Shown here: piece by piece, positions 62,029-64,000 of the stretch
Numbering within the stretch: the first letter of the stretch is position 1
Layout: every line of letters starts with the position of its first letter
Assembly: GCA_025210735.1 (NCBI GenBank)
Contig: JAOARD010000043.1
Location: forward strand, 96,609 to 160,608
Length of the DNA stretch: 64,000 bases
Direction: 5' to 3'
Source of the DNA: Bacteroidales bacterium
Lineage (GTDB): Bacteria > Bacteroidota > Bacteroidia > Bacteroidales > UBA6680
Program-made: the position numbers and the translations under genes
The notes under the pieces: model-generated
Seen by the model: the letters and a program-made list of their open reading frames with translations, nothing else
Database searches by the model: none
What the model was told of the DNA's origin: nothing

Positions 62029-63399
62029 TCAGGTCATAAGGTTATATATCTTTTTTAGGATGTATATCGGAATTTTATAAGGTGGATATATCTGTTTTAT
62101 ATCTATCTTACTGGTGTACTGTACTGATTTATAATGAGAGAATAGCTTGAATGTCTCTTTGCCATGGTATTTACCTATGCCACTATCGCCAATACCTCCG
62201 AATGGCAGGTTCGGGTTTATATAGTGCGATAAAGTGTTATTTACAGTAACACCTCCTGAGGATGTCTCCTCTATTATCTTAAGGCTGGTTGATTTTTTAT
62301 TTGTGAAGATATATAGTGCCAGTGGTTTTGGATGATAGTTTATATAACCTATGGCTTCGTCTATATCGTTAATCTCAATTATTGGTAGTAGCGGACCAAA
62401 TATCTCCTCTTTCATTACAGGGATATCATCATTTATAGGAGTAATCAGAGTAGGCTCAATCTTCAGTCTGTTTTTGTCATGGTTCCCTCCTGATATAATC
62501 TCAACATCGTTCAGATACTCTGTAATTCTGTTAAAGTGTCTCTCATTTATAATTTTTGCGTAGTAGTTTGATTCTATAGCTCCTTTAGGGTAGAATGACG
62601 ATATAACATTTTTAAATTCGGTAATGAAACGGTGCTTAACATCTTTATGTATCAGTAGGTAATCCGGTGCAATACATGTTTGTCCGGCATTAAAGCACTT
62701 ACCAAAAGCAATGCGTCTTGCAGCTTTTTTAATATTTACGTTTTTGTCAATTATACATGGACTTTTTCCTCCCAGCTCAAGTGTTACTGGTGTCAGGTTA
62801 TCCGATGCCGCTTTCATAACAATCTTACCAACATTTGTACTACCTGTAAAGAAGATGTAATCAAATCTCGTGTTTAACAGCTCTGTTGTCTCTTCAACTC
62901 CTCCGGTTTTTACAGATACACTATTATCTGGAAAGGCCTTTTTTATGATCTTTTCTATTATTCGTGTACTTGCAGATGATATTTCAGATGGTTTTAACGT
63001 AACTCTGTTACCCGCAGCAATTGCTCCTATTAAAGGAATGAATGACAATGCAACGGGATAGTTCCATGGACTAATTATAAGTATGTGACCGTATGGCTCA
63101 GGATATCTGTAAGCTTTACCGGGGAATAAAAGCAGAGGTGAGGATACTTTCTCAGGAGCCATCAGATCTTCTAAATATGTTATTGTTGTTTTTATATCTT
63201 TATATATGGGTAGTATCTCGCTGATAAGAGCTTCTGCTTTTGGTTTTCCTAAATCTTTGTTTAATGCGCTTAGTAATTCCCTTTCGTATTGTTTAATTGT
63301 TTTCTTAAGAGATTTAAGCATTGATCTCCTTAACTTAACTTCATGCTTTATGCCCGGGTGTTTATTAATGTTGCCAGATATTCCACTCTTAAAGATCAT
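62029..63399 (-). CDS. Aldehyde dehydrogenase family protein
   Basis: The 456-residue protein has the ALDH fold of the class 3-like group: GHILIISPWNYPVALSFIPLIGAIAAGNRVTLKPSE (NAD binding), VTLELGGKSPCIID (Glu of the general base), FNAGQTCIAPDYLL with the catalytic Cys242, and EEIFGPLLPI followed by SGGVTVNNTLSHYINPNLPFGGIGDSGIGKYHG. The length of 456 and the C-terminal hydrophobic tail (PPYKIPIYILKKIYNLMT) match the fatty-aldehyde (class 3) type. Substrate is unknown. Confidence 0.93.
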   Translation of the reverse strand: MIFKSGISGNINKHPGIKHEVKLRRSMLKSLKKTIKQYERELLSALNKDLGKPKAEALISEILPIYKDIKTTITYLEDLMAPEKVSSPLLLFPGKAYRYPEPYGHILIISPWNYPVALSFIPLIGAIAAGNRVTLKPSEISSASTRIIEKIIKKAFPDNSVSVKTGGVEETTELLNTRFDYIFFTGSTNVGKIVMKAASDNLTPVTLELGGKSPCIIDKNVNIKKAARRIAFGKCFNAGQTCIAPDYLLIHKDVKHRFITEFKNVISSFYPKGAIESNYYAKIINERHFNRITEYLNDVEIISGGNHDKNRLKIEPTLITPINDDIPVMKEEIFGPLLPIIEINDIDEAIGYINYHPKPLALYIFTNKKSTSLKIIEETSSGGVTVNNTLSHYINPNLPFGGIGDSGIGKYHGKETFKLFSHYKSVQYTSKIDIKQIYPPYKIPIYILKKIYNLMT

Positions 63400-63635
63400 C
63401 GCATTTTATTGTTTAGTCCATCTTTAAGTTACTAATTACTTATTATAGAATGAATAATAAATTTGAAAAATATTTGATTTTGTTAAAGAGGTATTGTGTT
63501 TTATGTGATGGGAAATGAATGAGAAATGATTAGAGATAGTGGTAGGTGGTTGGTGTGGTGGCTTTGTTATAGATGTTCTGTTCACGAGTTTGGTTGAACC
63601 TTTTTTTAGAGGTTCCGTATACCAACAGAAATACC

Positions 63636-64000
63636 ATGGTAGCACAGAACATTGTTAAGTTAATAGCGTCAGTTGACAAGCTTGATTCAAGGAGTTATAA
63701 TCAGTTAAAAGATGCTATAGAGAAGCGTGATTCAATAAAGTTTGTATCACGTCTGTTAAATGAGAATTGTGGAGATATCAGTTGTCCGTATTGTAAATCA
63801 GAATCAATTCAGAAGTGGGGAATGCGCAGCGATATGCAACGCTACAGATGTAAAGAGTGCAGACGAACATTCAACACATTAACATCTACTCCATTGGCAT
63901 ATCTACATAAGAAAGGCAGATGGCTTGATTATGCAAAATGTCTGAAGGATGGATTAAGCATAAGAAAAGCAGCAGCAAAGTGTGGAGTTCATAAGAATAC
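63636..64000 (+). mobile_element. IS1595-like transposase, 5' part (continues past the window)
   Basis: From ATG 63636 the frame stays open to the window edge (121 codons). It encodes NENCGDISCPYCKSESIQKWGMRSDMQRYRCKECRRTFNTLTSTPLAYLHKKGRWLDYAKCLKDGLSIRKAAAKCGVHKNT, with a CPYC...CKEC zinc ribbon and the start of the IS1595/ISXO2-like transposase. An element boundary probably lies just upstream, near 63600, but I could not define terminal repeats. The remaining intergenic DNA 63400-63635 shows nothing else. Confidence 0.75.

Overview
The window is AT-rich DNA from a Bacteroidetes bacterium, most likely of the Bacteroidales/Marinilabiliales type. The evidence is a gliding-type GldFG pair, proteins with type IX secretion (T9SS) C-terminal sorting domains, DUF4831, PH-domain, DUF1566 and TPR-LuxR families typical of the phylum, a ~1100-residue SecA, and promoters of the form TTG-N19-21-TAnnTTTG instead of TTGACA/TATAAT.

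Layout. 0-6 kb: partial DUF2339 membrane protein, tRNA-Ser, Ste24-type protease, surE, SpoIID-like protein, GIN-domain lipoprotein. 6-16 kb: PagL-like lipid A deacylase, gldF-gldG-DUF4340, dnaN, DnaQ-like exonuclease, FAH-family hydrolase, HD hydrolase, small HTH protein, HAD phosphatase. 16-25 kb: protease-fold protein, an aspartase fused to a cyclic-nucleotide-binding domain, xseB-xseA-S8 peptidase operon, POT peptide transporter. 25-41 kb: nnrDE, DUF4831, OsmC, rplS, a candidate ncRNA, TPR protein, NUMOD4/HNH protein, SlyD-like FKBP, DAACS symporter, a glycyl-radical-enzyme-like protein lacking the radical domain, secA. 41-48 kb: small exported or membrane proteins, an operon with repeated leader elements, and a PH-domain pair. 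48-52 kb: an accessory stretch with orphan membrane proteins and a repeat cluster. 52-64 kb: outer-membrane barrel, T9SS cargo, TPR-LuxR regulator, DUF1566 lipoprotein, VOC, AraC, ALDH, and a transposase cut by the window edge.

The most unusual signal is a dispersed leader element of about 95 nt. It occurs in at least six copies, all on the + strand. Five run directly into the start codon of an unrelated gene (FAH hydrolase, OsmC, an orphan lipoprotein, two paralogous membrane proteins) and one lies upstream of secA. Each has a fixed 5' block ending in GCAT, a variable hairpin whose arms change while staying paired, a matching ATGC/ATGT, then a GTTCCAT block and an A-rich segment ending in ACAGATG. 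A second, longer repeat (22.66 and 42.38 kb, opposite orientations) has the same GAAGCAT / ATGCGA / GTTCCAT core. Together these look like an uncharacterised cis-acting RNA family of this lineage. All functional statements come from reading the sequence; no database search was run.
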